A program made the position numbers and the translations under genes. A stretch of 64,000 nucleotides of DNA from contig NZ_LMRG01000027.1 in NCBI RefSeq assembly GCF_001425605.1, forward strand, positions 256,001 through 320,000. The letters run 5' to 3'. Below are positions 28,578-37,218 of this stretch, piece by piece; position 1 is the first letter of the stretch, and each line of letters starts with the position of its first letter. This DNA is from Rhizobium sp. Leaf453 (GTDB lineage Bacteria; Pseudomonadota; Alphaproteobacteria; Rhizobiales; Rhizobiaceae). Under the pieces are notes generated by a model. That model ran no database searches and was not told the DNA's origin. It saw only the letters and a list, made by a program, of their open reading frames with translations.

Positions 28578-28662
28578 TGTCGAGAAGCGGATGGCTTCTT
28601 ACAAGGGATTTCGTGGGATCTAGCGCGTTCGATGCGCCGGTTCAAATCGGGGTAACGAGATC

Positions 28663-29136
28663 GTGGCGATCACGCGTATTTTTTCAGCAATGACCATTCT
28701 GCTTCTCGGTGTCGGGCTCGCCGCCTGCAGCACAACCCGACCGAGAGCTCCATCCAGCCGCGATGAAAGCGTCGACCTCATCATCGGTTGGGACGAGACC
28801 GTTCACACCACCGGTTCGCTGACTGTGACGCAGCAGGCCACGACTTTCGAATTTACCAAGCCGGGCGGAAGCCGCTGCAGCGCGAGTTTGCCCGGCAAAA
28901 CGACCGTCGGCACTGCCATCTGTGCGGACGGGACCGCCGCGAAGGTGAAGGTTTTTTGGCGGGGCGGAAATTATACTGGCGAGGTGGATACGGGCGATCG
29001 GCCCGTTGCTCCCGTCATCCGGTCTCTCGCGCCCGCCAATGATTTCGCTTTCCCCGCCGTGGACCGGCAGGGAAAGCCTATGGGGATGGTTACCCTTACT
29101 TCGAAACGTCTGCGCCGAAATATTTCTGCGAAATAG
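28663..29136 (+). CDS. Small predicted lipoprotein of unknown function
   Basis: Starting at GTG 28663 (preceded by ACGAG), the product has 157 residues with a lipoprotein signal: a hydrophobic run TILLLGVGLAAC whose LAAC lipobox predicts Cys22 as the lipidated residue. The mature part holds two further cysteines (SRCSAS and TAICADG) that could pair, and no recognised domain. An internal ATG at 28690 is the alternative start but lacks a ribosome binding site. The gene stands on the opposite strand inside the ABC transporter locus, between permease and binding protein, and its last 41 nt overlap the 3' end of the binding-protein gene. I do not recognise the family. Confidence 0.7.
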   Translation: MAITRIFSAMTILLLGVGLAACSTTRPRAPSSRDESVDLIIGWDETVHTTGSLTVTQQATTFEFTKPGGSRCSASLPGKTTVGTAICADGTAAKVKVFWRGGNYTGEVDTGDRPVAPVIRSLAPANDFAFPAVDRQGKPMGMVTLTSKRLRRNISAK

Positions 29137-29884
29137 CGTCATAAGTGCCGTCCGCCTTGATATCGGCCAACGCCTTGTTGATCGCTTCCAGCAGTTCCGG
29201 CTCGCCCTTGCGGATGATGATACCGGAATAATCGGCATTGGCCTGTTCGGCGGCGATCTTCACCGGAGCGTCGGCCTTCTTCTTCTTGAAGTCGAGGAAG
29301 GACAGGCTGTCATTGATCGTCGCGTCGGCGCGACCGGTCAGGACGAGCTGGATCGACTGGTCGAAACCGTCGGTGCCGACGAGTTCAGCACCGGAATCCT
29401 GCGCCAGCTTGCCGAAATTGCTCGTCAGCGACTGGGCGGCCTTCTTGCCCTTGAGGTCCGGGAAGTCCTTGATATCGGCATTGTCTGTCTTGACGATCAG
29501 CACCGCCTTCGAGGCGATGTAAGGCTCCGAGAAGTCGTACTTCTGCTTGCGGGCATCGGTGATGCCGACCTGGTTGATCACCGTGTCGTAGCGGTTGGCG
29601 TCGAGGCCCGCGATCAGGCCGTCCCACTTGCCTTCGAGGAACTCGGCCTTGACACCCAGCTTCTGGGCGACGGCCTCGCCGATCTCGACATCGAAGCCGA
29701 CAAGCTTGCCGCTCTCGTCATGATAGGTGAACGGGGCGTAGGTGCCCTCCGTGCCGATCTTCAGCGCGCCTGCGGCCTTGATGGCGTCGAGGTTTTCACC
29801 CGCGAAGGCCGAACTGAAAGAAACCAGCTGGGCGAAAGCGGCAGCGGCGAGAAGTGTGGGAAGCAGTTTCATTTTCTTTTCCAT
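29096..29884 (-). CDS. Amino acid ABC transporter substrate-binding protein, FliY/TcyJ cystine-like
   Basis: The product (262 residues from ATG 29884, or 258 from ATG 29872) has a Sec signal MKLLPTLLAAAAFAQLVSF cut near SAFA-GEN. The mature protein follows the family-3 solute-binding pattern: LKIGTEGTYAPFTYHDE, GKLVGFDVEIGEAVA, KWDGLIAGLDANRYD, then INQVGITDARKQKYDFSEPY, ending in YDAISQKYFGADVSK. The WDG-L-A-LD-R-D-VINQV-I---RK-KYDFS-PY series is very close to what I recall of E. coli FliY, a cystine-binding protein, so cystine or a related amino acid is the likely ligand. I prefer a start at 29884 or 29872 over the long frame from 30025, whose first 47 residues precede the signal peptide. 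Confidence 0.9.
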   Translation of the reverse strand: MEKKMKLLPTLLAAAAFAQLVSFSSAFAGENLDAIKAAGALKIGTEGTYAPFTYHDESGKLVGFDVEIGEAVAQKLGVKAEFLEGKWDGLIAGLDANRYDTVINQVGITDARKQKYDFSEPYIASKAVLIVKTDNADIKDFPDLKGKKAAQSLTSNFGKLAQDSGAELVGTDGFDQSIQLVLTGRADATINDSLSFLDFKKKKADAPVKIAAEQANADYSGIIIRKGEPELLEAINKALADIKADGTYDAISQKYFGADVSK

Positions 29885-30126
29885 CTTTTTGATCCGGCCC
29901 GTCTGCCGGCGTGAGGGAAGAGTCGCATATGGCCCGCCAGATGGCAGCGCACAAAACATCATTTGTGCGGCGCAAGAGCGGAAGGTTTTTCTCATTTCGG
30001 ACCCGATTCGACGCAAATTTGGCACAGCGTGGCCAAATTCAAGGCGTCATGCCAATTCTTTCAGCACAATTTTTGGTGCCGCGAGTATAAATCGATTGAA
30101 ATTCCGAAAAAGGCAGCTATGCGTGT

Positions 30127-30152
30127 TTATACCGATTTATACTTGGTTATAC
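30127..30152. repeat. Three TTATAC repeats at exact 10-bp spacing
   Basis: TTATAC occurs at 30127, 30137 and 30147. A 10-bp period puts all copies on the same face of the helix, as in cooperative binding sites; alternatively these are overlapping -10-like elements. Confidence 0.6.
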
Positions 30153-30192
30153 ACGATTAGCTAATATGCAGGCGGAAATACTGTTGTTAACA

Positions 30193-30207
30193 GCCTCGAT
30201 TCGAGGC
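30193..30207. promoter_or_regulatory. 15-bp dyad upstream of MFS gene
   Basis: GCCTCGATTCGAGGC: perfect 7-bp arms around one base, 150 bp before the MFS start. It includes a GANTC site at its centre. Candidate operator; no regulator gene is adjacent. Confidence 0.45.
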
Positions 30208-30356
30208 CGGCCGGATTGGTGTCGATCGTGAAGCGGGCGTCACATGACGAAGATGTCCGCGTCGCACGGTGGGAGATCGGTGATGATCGCCGATCCGCCG
30301 GAACCTTCACTGAGACCAAAGCTTGATCCGCCACCGGATCGCAACAGGAACAGATT

Positions 30357-31550
30357 ATGGACCACCAGACTTCCCAGCCGCAGCGGGCAAAGGCGCCGCA
30401 AGGCTACATGCCGAAGATGAGGCTCGCGGTTTCGCTGATGTTCCTGATGAATGGCTTCGTCACCGGCAGCTGGGCGCCGAAGATTCCCGAGTTCAAGGAG
30501 AAGCTCGGGATCGGTGAAAGCGTGCTTGGCCTCTTGATCCTCTGCTTCGGCATCGGTTCGCTGGTGCTGATGCCGATTGCCGGCGGCTTTATTGCTAAGC
30601 TCGGATCGCAGAGGGTGGTCAAAGTCACGGCTGTCGCCCTGTCTCCGCTGCTCCTGCTTCTGACGCTGGTGCCCAATGTCTGGGTCGCCATCGCCGCCAT
30701 GTTCCTGCTCGGTGGTTTCGTCGGTGCCATGGACGTGGCGATGAATGCCAATGCGGTCGAGGTCGAAAAGACAATGCGCCGCGCCATCATGTCGTCCTGC
30801 CATGCCTATTGGAGCCTCGGCGGGCTGTTCGGCGCCGCCATCGGCGGTGTACTCATGGCGAATTTCGGTGTTTTGCCGCACGCGATTTTCGTGACGACCG
30901 TCTGTTTCTCGCTGGTCGCGATTGCCTGGCCGATGATGCTGCATGATCAGCCGCATCCGGATACGGCGAAGGAAAAGTTGCGCCTGCCGATGACGCCGCT
31001 ACCCTGGCTGATCGGTCTTGTCGCCCTGTTCTCGATGGTGCCGGAGGGTTCGGTGCTGGACTGGGGCGCGCTGTACCTGCGCAACGAACTTGGTGCATCG
31101 GTCGCACTGTCCGGCTTCGGCTTTGCCGCCTTCTCGGCGACAATGGCGATCATGCGTTTCGCCGGAGATCACGTTCGCGACCGGTTCGGCGGCGTCAAGA
31201 CGCTGCGGATCTGCACTCTGACGGCGCTGGTCGGCCTCGTTCTCGCAGGACTTGCGCCGAATGCGCCGCTGGCCATTCTTGGCTTCGCGCTTGCCGGCAT
31301 AGGTATTTCCAACATGGTGCCGATCGCCTTTTCGGCCGCCGGCAATATACCTGGGCTGGCGCCGGGTATCGGTCTCTCTGTCGTGACCACTATGGGCTAT
31401 TCCGGCATGCTGTTTGCGCCGTCGCTGATCGGTTTTGTCGGTGAGCATACCGGCTTTTCGATTATCTTCGCCTGCATCCCCATCCTGTTCATCGTCGTGC
31501 TGCTCCTGTCGCATCACGCTGTTCACGCCGACCACAAGGGCGGCCATTGA
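30357..31550 (+). CDS. MFS transporter, YbjJ-like
   Basis: The 397-residue protein has the 12 hydrophobic segments of a major facilitator. The N-terminal MFLMNGFVTGSWAPKIPEFK and the GGFVGAMDVAMNANAVEVEK segment are typical of the YbjJ-like subgroup, and GGLFGAAIGGVLM occupies the fifth span. The substrate is not predictable from sequence; relatives are called sugar or drug transporters without firm evidence. The ATG at 30357 follows CAACAGGAACAGATT. It is a single gene 140 bp before ispG, preceded by the repeat-rich intergenic region. Confidence 0.88.
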   Translation: MDHQTSQPQRAKAPQGYMPKMRLAVSLMFLMNGFVTGSWAPKIPEFKEKLGIGESVLGLLILCFGIGSLVLMPIAGGFIAKLGSQRVVKVTAVALSPLLLLLTLVPNVWVAIAAMFLLGGFVGAMDVAMNANAVEVEKTMRRAIMSSCHAYWSLGGLFGAAIGGVLMANFGVLPHAIFVTTVCFSLVAIAWPMMLHDQPHPDTAKEKLRLPMTPLPWLIGLVALFSMVPEGSVLDWGALYLRNELGASVALSGFGFAAFSATMAIMRFAGDHVRDRFGGVKTLRICTLTALVGLVLAGLAPNAPLAILGFALAGIGISNMVPIAFSAAGNIPGLAPGIGLSVVTTMGYSGMLFAPSLIGFVGEHTGFSIIFACIPILFIVVLLLSHHAVHADHKGGH

Positions 31551-31690
31551 TCGCAGGCCGGCCGCCTCGCGCGGCCCAAGGTTCCCGGAGGCCATCAATT
31601 CGCCGTCAAGCCGTGATCTTGCCGTTGACATCTCGGCTTTCGTCATCCACCTGAAAGCAAGTTGCCGCACCATCTTTCCAAGAGGCGTCC

Positions 31691-32944
31691 ATGTCTTCGT
31701 CCTTCGATTACGAACCCCAGCCACGCCGGGCGTCCGTCGCCGTCGATGTCGGCGGCGTGATCGTCGGAGGATCGGCGCCGGTTGTCGTCCAGTCGATGAC
31801 CAATACCGATACGGCCGATGTCGATGCGACGGTGGCGCAGGTCGCGGCTCTCCATCGGGCCGGCTCAGAACTGGTGCGCATCACCGTTGATCGCGACGAA
31901 AGCGCTGCCGCCGTGCCGAAGATCCGGGAACGGCTCGAGCGTCTCGGCCTCGATGTGCCGCTGATCGGCGACTTCCACTATATTGGCCACAAGCTGCTCG
32001 CCGATCATCCGGCCTGCGCAGAGGCGCTGGCGAAATACCGCATCAATCCCGGCAATGTCGGCTTCAAGGCGAAGAAGGACAAGCAGTTCGCCGAGATCAT
32101 CGAGCGCGCCATTCAGTTCGACAAGCCGGTGCGCATCGGCGTCAACTGGGGCTCGCTCGATCAGGAACTCTTGACCAAGCTGATGGACGACAACCAGGCG
32201 AAGGGCTTCCCGCTGACGGCGCAGCAGGTCATGCGCGAAACCATCGTCCAGTCGGCGCTGATTTCAGCGGAACTCGCCGAGGAAATCGGCCTGCCGCGCA
32301 ATCGCATCATCCTGTCGGCCAAGGTGTCGAACGTGCAAGACCTGATCGCCTGCTATTCCATGCTGTCGGCCCGCTCGAACCACGCGCTGCATCTCGGCCT
32401 CACCGAGGCCGGCATGGGCTCCAAGGGCATCGTCTCCTCCGCCGCTTCGCTCGGCATCCTGATGCAGCAGGGCATCGGCGATACGATCCGCATCTCGCTG
32501 ACGCCGGAGCCCGGCGGCGACCGCACCCGCGAGGTGCAGGTGGCGCAGGAATTGCTGCAGGTCATGGGTTTCCGCCAGTTCATTCCGGTTGTTGCGGCCT
32601 GTCCGGGCTGCGGCCGGACCACCTCGACCGTGTTCCAGGAACTGGCGCAGAAGATCGAGGGCGATATCCGCCGCAACATGCCGGTCTGGCGCGAAAAGTA
32701 TCCGGGTGTCGAAGGCCTGAAGGTTGCGGTCATGGGCTGTATCGTCAATGGCCCCGGCGAAAGCAAGCATGCCGATATCGGCATTTCATTGCCGGGCACG
32801 GGCGAGCTGCCGATCGCGCCCGTCTATGTCGATGGCAAGAAGACGATGACGCTGCGCGGCACCAATATCGCCGGTGATTTCGAGACGCTGGTGGGCGAAT
32901 ATATCGAGAAGCGCTTCGGCCAGGGCCAGGTGGCGGCTGAATAA
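31691..32944 (+). CDS. ispG: 4-hydroxy-3-methylbut-2-en-1-yl diphosphate synthase (flavodoxin/ferredoxin)
   Basis: IspG (GcpE) carries out the sixth step of the MEP isoprenoid pathway using a [4Fe-4S] cluster. The 417 residues contain the N-terminal TIM-barrel signature [15 protein letters not shown] (31-45), the NPGNVG motif (119-124), and the cluster ligands Cys304 and Cys307 ([10 protein letters not shown]) and Cys350 (GCIVNGPGE), with the conserved Glu of NGPGE as the fourth ligand in the family. The window also holds ispA, which uses the products of this pathway, 1.1 kb downstream but on the other strand. The gene converges on a LysE-family gene with only 2 nt between stops. Confidence 0.97.
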   Translation: MSSSFDYEPQPRRASVAVDVGGVIVGGSAPVVVQSMTNTDTADVDATVAQVAALHRAGSELVRITVDRDESAAAVPKIRERLERLGLDVPLIGDFHYIGHKLLADHPACAEALAKYRINPGNVGFKAKKDKQFAEIIERAIQFDKPVRIGVNWGSLDQELLTKLMDDNQAKGFPLTAQQVMRETIVQSALISAELAEEIGLPRNRIILSAKVSNVQDLIACYSMLSARSNHALHLGLTEAGMGSKGIVSSAASLGILMQQGIGDTIRISLTPEPGGDRTREVQVAQELLQVMGFRQFIPVVAACPGCGRTTSTVFQELAQKIEGDIRRNMPVWREKYPGVEGLKVAVMGCIVNGPGESKHADIGISLPGTGELPIAPVYVDGKKTMTLRGTNIAGDFETLVGEYIEKRFGQGQVAAE

Positions 32945-32946
32945 GG

Positions 32947-33585
32947 CTAAATCCGCGCCGTCAGCAGCTTGAAACCCGCAAAGGCGAAGAAGCCGGCCAT
33001 GGCGGCCTCGATGCCGCGTCGCGCTCTTTTATAGCCGCGATGGATCGGCTCGATCGAAAACAGCAGCGCGAAGCCCATGAAGATGACGATGCCGAGCAGC
33101 ATGCATCCGCCGATCAGGATGGGCATGACATGCGGCGCGTCCTGCGGCGTGCCGAGCGAAACCAGCGTCAGCCAGGAAAAGATCGCCTTCGGATTGGTCA
33201 GGTGGATGCCGAGCCCCTTGAGATAGAGGCGACGCAGCGACGGCGGCTGCCGGTCAAGCGGCGTGTCGTTTTCAATCTCCTTGCGCATCGCCGCCTTCAG
33301 CGCCTTGAAGGCCAGCCAGAGCAGGTAGAGCCCGCCGGCGATCTTCAGCACGAACAGAGCATTGCCATAGCTGCGGATCAAGGCCGAAAGCCCGGCGGCA
33401 GCCAGCATCGCCCAGGTATAGGATCCTGTCAGCACCCCCGCCGCCAGCGCCAGCCCGCCGGCGCGGCCCCGGCTGATCGAGGTCGAGATGATTGCTACGA
33501 TCGCCGGCCCGGGCGAGGCCGTGGCGATGATATAGGCACCCCAGGCGACCATCAGTTGCGGCAGGTAGGGTAGGAGGGTGGACAT
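32947..33585 (-). CDS. LysE/RhtB-family amino acid exporter
   Basis: The product is 212 residues with six hydrophobic segments. The N-terminal ASPGPAIVAIISTSISRGRAGGLALAAGV run matches the LysE/RhtB pattern (PGP motif followed by a G-rich second span), and IHLTNPKAIFSWLTLVSLG carries the conserved NPKA near the middle. The family exports amino acids or analogues by proton antiport; substrate is not predictable here. An 18-bp perfect palindrome lies 19 bp upstream of the start and could be its operator. RBS GGAG precedes the ATG at 33585. Confidence 0.9.
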   Translation of the reverse strand: MSTLLPYLPQLMVAWGAYIIATASPGPAIVAIISTSISRGRAGGLALAAGVLTGSYTWAMLAAAGLSALIRSYGNALFVLKIAGGLYLLWLAFKALKAAMRKEIENDTPLDRQPPSLRRLYLKGLGIHLTNPKAIFSWLTLVSLGTPQDAPHVMPILIGGCMLLGIVIFMGFALLFSIEPIHRGYKRARRGIEAAMAGFFAFAGFKLLTARI

Positions 33586-33603
33586 GCGCAGAAGTCTCCG
33601 AGG

Positions 33604-33621
33604 CGCACATGATCATGTGCG
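33604..33621. promoter_or_regulatory. 18-bp perfect palindrome before LysE-family gene
   Basis: CGCACATGATCATGTGCG is its own reverse complement without a spacer and ends 19 bp before the exporter start. A second palindrome CATCATGATG lies 9 bp further out at 33631-33640. Placement fits a repressor operator over the transcription start. Confidence 0.65.
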
Positions 33622-33719
33622 GCAGAGTGCCATCATGATGAAGCTGTGCGGAAAGAGAACGCCAATTCTTGTTGCGGTGACAATATTCAGCCGATTGGCG
33701 TTTGGGATATCATCCAAGT

Positions 33720-34040
33720 CTATTTGAATATCTCGTAGCTTCCGATAGGCCCAAGCAGCGCCGCGACGTAATGAACAAAGTCTAAATACAGTTTGGATCT
33801 GGGCGTGGGGTTATTGATCAGTATCGTGGAATCATAGGGATTTCTGGCGACGTAGTCCTGAAAGAATTTCATTCGTTTTGCGACATGGTGAATTTCTCGC
33901 GCGCTGCGTGACATTTCATCATCATCATCTCGAAAGGGATGCAGCATGACAAAATGCATCCGCTCAAGGGCATCGGGATGCTCCTTGAGATACGCCGCGA
34001 GAAGGCTTTCCATGTCTTGCTCGGAAAATGTTTTTAACAC
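33720..34040 (-). CDS. Low-GC hypothetical protein of unknown function
   Basis: From a GTG at 34040 (preceded by GGCAGG) the product is 106 residues; an ATG at 34013 would give 97. The C-terminal part (DALERMHFVMLHPFRDDDDE, then EMSRSAREIHHVAKRMKFFQ, STILINNPTPRSKLYLDFVH) looks like real globular protein, with an acidic patch and no membrane or signal segment. Base composition is clearly AT-richer than the flanking ispA and exporter genes by eye, suggesting recent acquisition. It lies 47 nt after the ispA stop on the same strand. I do not recognise the family. Confidence 0.55.
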   Translation of the reverse strand: MLKTFSEQDMESLLAAYLKEHPDALERMHFVMLHPFRDDDDEMSRSAREIHHVAKRMKFFQDYVARNPYDSTILINNPTPRSKLYLDFVHYVAALLGPIGSYEIFK

Positions 34041-34087
34041 CCCATACCTGCCAACGCTGAATGAAATGAAATTTATACCACCATCTT

Positions 34088-35002
34088 TCAATGGCTGCGA
34101 TAGGCGATGAAGCCGGCCGTTTCGGTGAGTATATTCGCGCGCTCGCCGAATGGCTCCAGCAGAGCCGCAGCATCGGCCACCAGAGCCGCCAGCCGTGTCT
34201 CCGCCCAATCCTGCCCCCGCAGCGAAACCAGGGTGCCCTTGCCGCGGGCGGCGTCCTTGCCGGTGGCCTTGCCCATGGTTTCGGCATCCGCCGTCAGGTC
34301 GAGCAGGTCGTCGGCGAGCTGGAAGGCGAGGCCGATGGTTTCGCCGTATTGGCGCATCAGGCGGCGTTCGCCGACGCTGCTAGCGGCGATGATCGCGCCG
34401 GCTTCGCAGGCAAAGCGGATCAGCGCACCGGTCTTCATCGCTTGCAGCGTGGTGATCTCGGCCTCGTCCAGCACGCAGCCTTCCGCCGCCAGATCCAGCG
34501 CCTGGCCGCCGGCCATGCCGCCGATGCCGGAAGCGCGTGCCAGCGCCAGCACCAGTTCGGTCTTCTGCCGGTCCAGCAGCTTGGTTTCCGGTGCTGCGAT
34601 GATATCGAAGGCAAGCGTCAGCAGGCTGTCGCCAGCGAGGATCGCGTTCGCCTCGCCATGAGCAATATGCACGGTCGGTTGGCCGCGCCTGAGATCGTCG
34701 TCGTCCATGGCCGGCAGGTCGTCATGCACCAGAGAATAGCTGTGAACGCATTCCAGCGCCGCCGCGATCCGAAGCGCTGCCTCTGGATCGCCGCCGAGAA
34801 GGGCCGTACTTTCCATCACGAGAAAGGGGCGCAGCCGCTTTCCGCCGTTGAGCAGGCCGTGGCGCATGGCGGCAAGCAGCGGGGCGGGGCGGGCAATCTC
34901 GTCGGGCTGGATGGTTTCGCCGAGAATGCCGGAAAGACAGGTTTCCACGGCTTTGGCGCGGGCCTTCAGGCGGGCTTCGAAGGATGTGGACTGATCGCTC
35001 AT
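34088..35002 (-). CDS. ispA: Farnesyl diphosphate synthase (geranyltranstransferase)
   Basis: This 304-residue polyprenyl synthase joins isopentenyl diphosphate to dimethylallyl and geranyl diphosphate. It has the bacterial first Asp-rich motif DDLPAMDDDDLRRG (with the HDDLPAMDDDD spacing), the GKRLRPFLV region, GQALDLAAEG, the KTGALIRFACEAGA segment and the second Asp motif DDLLD after AFQLA. I use the ATG at 35002 (MSDQSTSFEARLK), preceded by AAAGAGCC, since this gives the standard length; the 22 extra residues from 35068 are unlike the family. It is divergent from mtgA, and dxs, its usual partner in many genomes, is not present. Confidence 0.94.
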   Translation of the reverse strand: MSDQSTSFEARLKARAKAVETCLSGILGETIQPDEIARPAPLLAAMRHGLLNGGKRLRPFLVMESTALLGGDPEAALRIAAALECVHSYSLVHDDLPAMDDDDLRRGQPTVHIAHGEANAILAGDSLLTLAFDIIAAPETKLLDRQKTELVLALARASGIGGMAGGQALDLAAEGCVLDEAEITTLQAMKTGALIRFACEAGAIIAASSVGERRLMRQYGETIGLAFQLADDLLDLTADAETMGKATGKDAARGKGTLVSLRGQDWAETRLAALVADAAALLEPFGERANILTETAGFIAYRSH

Positions 35003-35210
35003 GCCGGGCTCTTTGGCATGACAGCGCGCGTTCTGGCAATTGGATTTTGCCTCTGGAATGGCGTTCACCCATCTTCAACGCCAGTACCGGGTACAATTTG
35101 CGAAAAGACGTTCAATTCCAGCCGTTCTTGCTCTAAGAGAAATCTGGGATCATTCAGGCGGGCGCTTTAAGAGTTTGGACATCGTACCGGAAACGCGTGG
35201 GGAGGACGAC

Positions 35211-35936
35211 GTGCCATCGACCGGCTCGCGCGGTAGCCGTTTGAACGGGTGGATGCAGGCGCTCCGCCAGCGCTGGCGCAGGCTGCTCCTGTGGGTGATT
35301 GGCCTGGTCCTTCTCCCTTACGTCCTCATCCTTCTCTATTTTCCAAGCTTCATCCATCCGATCTCGACGCTGATGCTGCGGGATCTCGTGCTGCTGCGCG
35401 GTTACGACCGGCAATGGGTCTCCTTTGACCAGATATCGCCCAATCTCGTCCAGTCGGTGATGATGTCGGAAGACGGCCAGTTCTGCATGCATGCCGGGGT
35501 AGACTGGGTGCAGATGCGCGGCGTCGTCAACGACGCGCTCGAGGGGGAATCGACACGCGGCGCCTCGACCATTCCGATGCAGACCGCCAAGAACCTGTTT
35601 TTATGGAACGGCCGCTCGTTCCTCAGGAAGGCAATGGAGCTGCCGCTGGCGCTCGTCGCGGATTTCGTCTGGACCAAGCGCCGGATGATGGAACTCTATC
35701 TCAATGTCGCCGAGTGGGGGCCGGGCATCTATGGCGCGGAGGCCGCCGCCCAGCATCATTTCGGCGTCTCCGCCGCCAAGCTGACGCGCCGGCAGGCCGC
35801 CCTTCTTGCGGTCTCGCTGCCCAATCCGATCGAGCGCAATGCCGGCAAGCCCGGCCGTGGCCTGAGGCGTCTGGCATCCTTGATCGAGCGCCGCGCCGGC
35901 CGGTCCGGCGAATATATCAAATGCCTTTATGATTGA
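35211..35936 (+). CDS. mtgA: Monofunctional biosynthetic peptidoglycan transglycosylase
   Basis: MtgA polymerises lipid II into glycan strands. The 241-residue product has one N-terminal membrane span (about 25-44) followed by a GT51 domain with the catalytic [14 protein letters not shown] motif (Glu87), [16 protein letters not shown], and the later [17 protein letters not shown] motif. I choose GTG 35211 because GGGGAGG stands 5 nt upstream and the length then equals that of other MtgA proteins; the open frame extends to 35040, but its extra 57 residues are not MtgA-like and overlap the promoter gap shared with ispA. Confidence 0.94.
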   Translation: MPSTGSRGSRLNGWMQALRQRWRRLLLWVIGLVLLPYVLILLYFPSFIHPISTLMLRDLVLLRGYDRQWVSFDQISPNLVQSVMMSEDGQFCMHAGVDWVQMRGVVNDALEGESTRGASTIPMQTAKNLFLWNGRSFLRKAMELPLALVADFVWTKRRMMELYLNVAEWGPGIYGAEAAAQHHFGVSAAKLTRRQAALLAVSLPNPIERNAGKPGRGLRRLASLIERRAGRSGEYIKCLYD

Positions 35937-36016
35937 GATCAGGTCTTTTCATTGGCGGCAAGAGATCGGTGTCATCTATAGCAGGGCCTCGCTTCTCGAA
36001 GGACGGAGGAAGACTG

Positions 36017-36664
36017 GTGACAAAACTCACGCTCTATGTCGGTAACAAGAATTATTCGTCCTGGTCGCTGCGGCCGTGGATCGCGCTGGAAGCCTGCGGG
36101 ATCCCGTTCGAGGATGTCGTCATTCCCTTCGATTTCGAAAACGGCAATCCGAAATTCAGGGATATCTCGCCGACCGGCCGCGTTCCGGTCCTGCATCACG
36201 GCGATGTCCGCGTCTGGGAATCGCTGGCGATCATCGAATATGCCGCCGAATTGTTTCCCAAGGCCGGGCTCTGGCCCGAGGATCCGGCGGAGCGCGCGGT
36301 GGCACGCAGCTATTCCATGGAAATGCTGTCCGGCTTCCAGACCCTGCGCAATGCCTGCCCGATGAATATGCGCCGGGAAAAGCGCGGGATTGAGGTATCG
36401 AAGGCTGTCGCTGATAATGTCGAGCGGATCGAAACGATCTGGCGCGAGGCGGTTGCCCGCTCCGGCGGCCCGTTCCTGTTCGGCCGCTTTACCGCTGCCG
36501 ACGCCATGTTCGCACCCGTGGTCAATCGCTTCGAGGTCTACGACCTCACCCGCAATCCCGGCTCGCTCGAATATATGGATGCGATCAAGACTCATCCGGC
36601 CTTCCAGAAATGGCAGGAGGCCGCCCTGGCCGAGACGTGGGTGGTGCCCGAGGACGAGGCCTGA
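36017..36664 (+). CDS. Glutathione S-transferase family protein
   Basis: The 215-residue product begins TKLTLYVGNKNYSSWSLRPW, a thioredoxin-fold N-terminal domain with a catalytic-type Ser in NYSSWSLRP, continues with the glutathione-binding VPVLHHGDVRVWESLAIIEY (VPxL and ES motifs, about 52-72), and has an all-helical C-terminal domain. The GTG at 36017 is the best start because GGAGGA lies 6 nt before it; the ORF continues 84 nt further upstream without a family match. Substrate is unknown; relatives include maleylacetoacetate isomerase-like and stress-related GSTs. It follows mtgA by 80 bp on the same strand. Confidence 0.9.
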   Translation: MTKLTLYVGNKNYSSWSLRPWIALEACGIPFEDVVIPFDFENGNPKFRDISPTGRVPVLHHGDVRVWESLAIIEYAAELFPKAGLWPEDPAERAVARSYSMEMLSGFQTLRNACPMNMRREKRGIEVSKAVADNVERIETIWREAVARSGGPFLFGRFTAADAMFAPVVNRFEVYDLTRNPGSLEYMDAIKTHPAFQKWQEAALAETWVVPEDEA

Positions 36665-36823
36665 TTCCTCTCGCGACCGGCTGACTCGAAAAAATGCCGG
36701 GAGGGACTGGTCAAACGCCTGTGGGGCATGTATAAGCCCGGCAAATTCCGAGATTGACATCTGTTTGTCCCGGCCAACGGTCTGGCCGAGAAACAGAGTT
36801 TTGCCCGATAAGTGGAGTATGAA

Positions 36824-37009
36824 ATGGCTGTACCGAAAAGAAAAACGAGCCCGTCCAAGCGCGGTATGCGCCGCTCCGCTGACGCGCTGAAGACCCCGAC
36901 CTATGTCGAGGACAAGAACTCCGGCGAACTGCGTCGCCCGCACCACATCGACCTAAAGACCGGCATGTACCGCGGCCGCCAGGTTCTGACCCCGAAGGCT
37001 TCCGCTTAA
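36824..37009 (+). CDS. rpmF: 50S ribosomal protein L32
   Basis: The 61-residue basic protein [20 protein letters not shown] is L32 of the large subunit, in the alphaproteobacterial form without the zinc cysteines. The start at 36824 follows GTGGAGTATGAA; the in-frame ATG four codons upstream is not used by the family. A terminator follows at 37038. Confidence 0.97.
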   Translation: MAVPKRKTSPSKRGMRRSADALKTPTYVEDKNSGELRRPHHIDLKTGMYRGRQVLTPKASA

Positions 37010-37037
37010 TCAGCGTTGCCGTTAGGCTTGATATTTG

Positions 37038-37064
37038 AAGGGCTGGCTTTCGCCGGCCCTTTTC
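37038..37064 (+). terminator. Rho-independent terminator of rpmF
   Basis: Ten-bp stem AAGGGCTGGC/GCCGGCCCTT (one G-T pair), TTTC loop, T-rich 3' side; 28 nt after the rpmF stop. Confidence 0.88.
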
Positions 37065-37218
37065 TGTTGTCTGGGCTATTGATGACGTGCGACCTTCCGG
37101 TCGCCTTGCGCAAACGCTGCCCTATGTCGTTCCCACGGTCATTTTCTTGACCGGAACGATAATGTAGACAGAGACAAAGCCCGCCGAATGCCGGCGCGCA
37201 AATCGGGAGCCCGTTCTG

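Larger units (their letters stand above)
29885..30356. promoter_or_regulatory. 472-bp divergent intergenic region, binding protein / MFS gene
   Basis: No gene is supported here. The stretch is AT-richer than its neighbours from about 30040 to 30190 and must hold both promoters. It contains a 10-bp-phased triple repeat (30127-30152), CTGTTGTTAACAG (30181-30193, 5-bp arms) and a 15-bp dyad (30193-30207), listed separately. Confidence 0.6.

Noticed and set aside
28590..28655. tRNA-like GGTTCAAATC sequence near 28640
   Set aside because: The flanking bases cannot form the T-stem or an acceptor stem, so it is a chance T-loop match.
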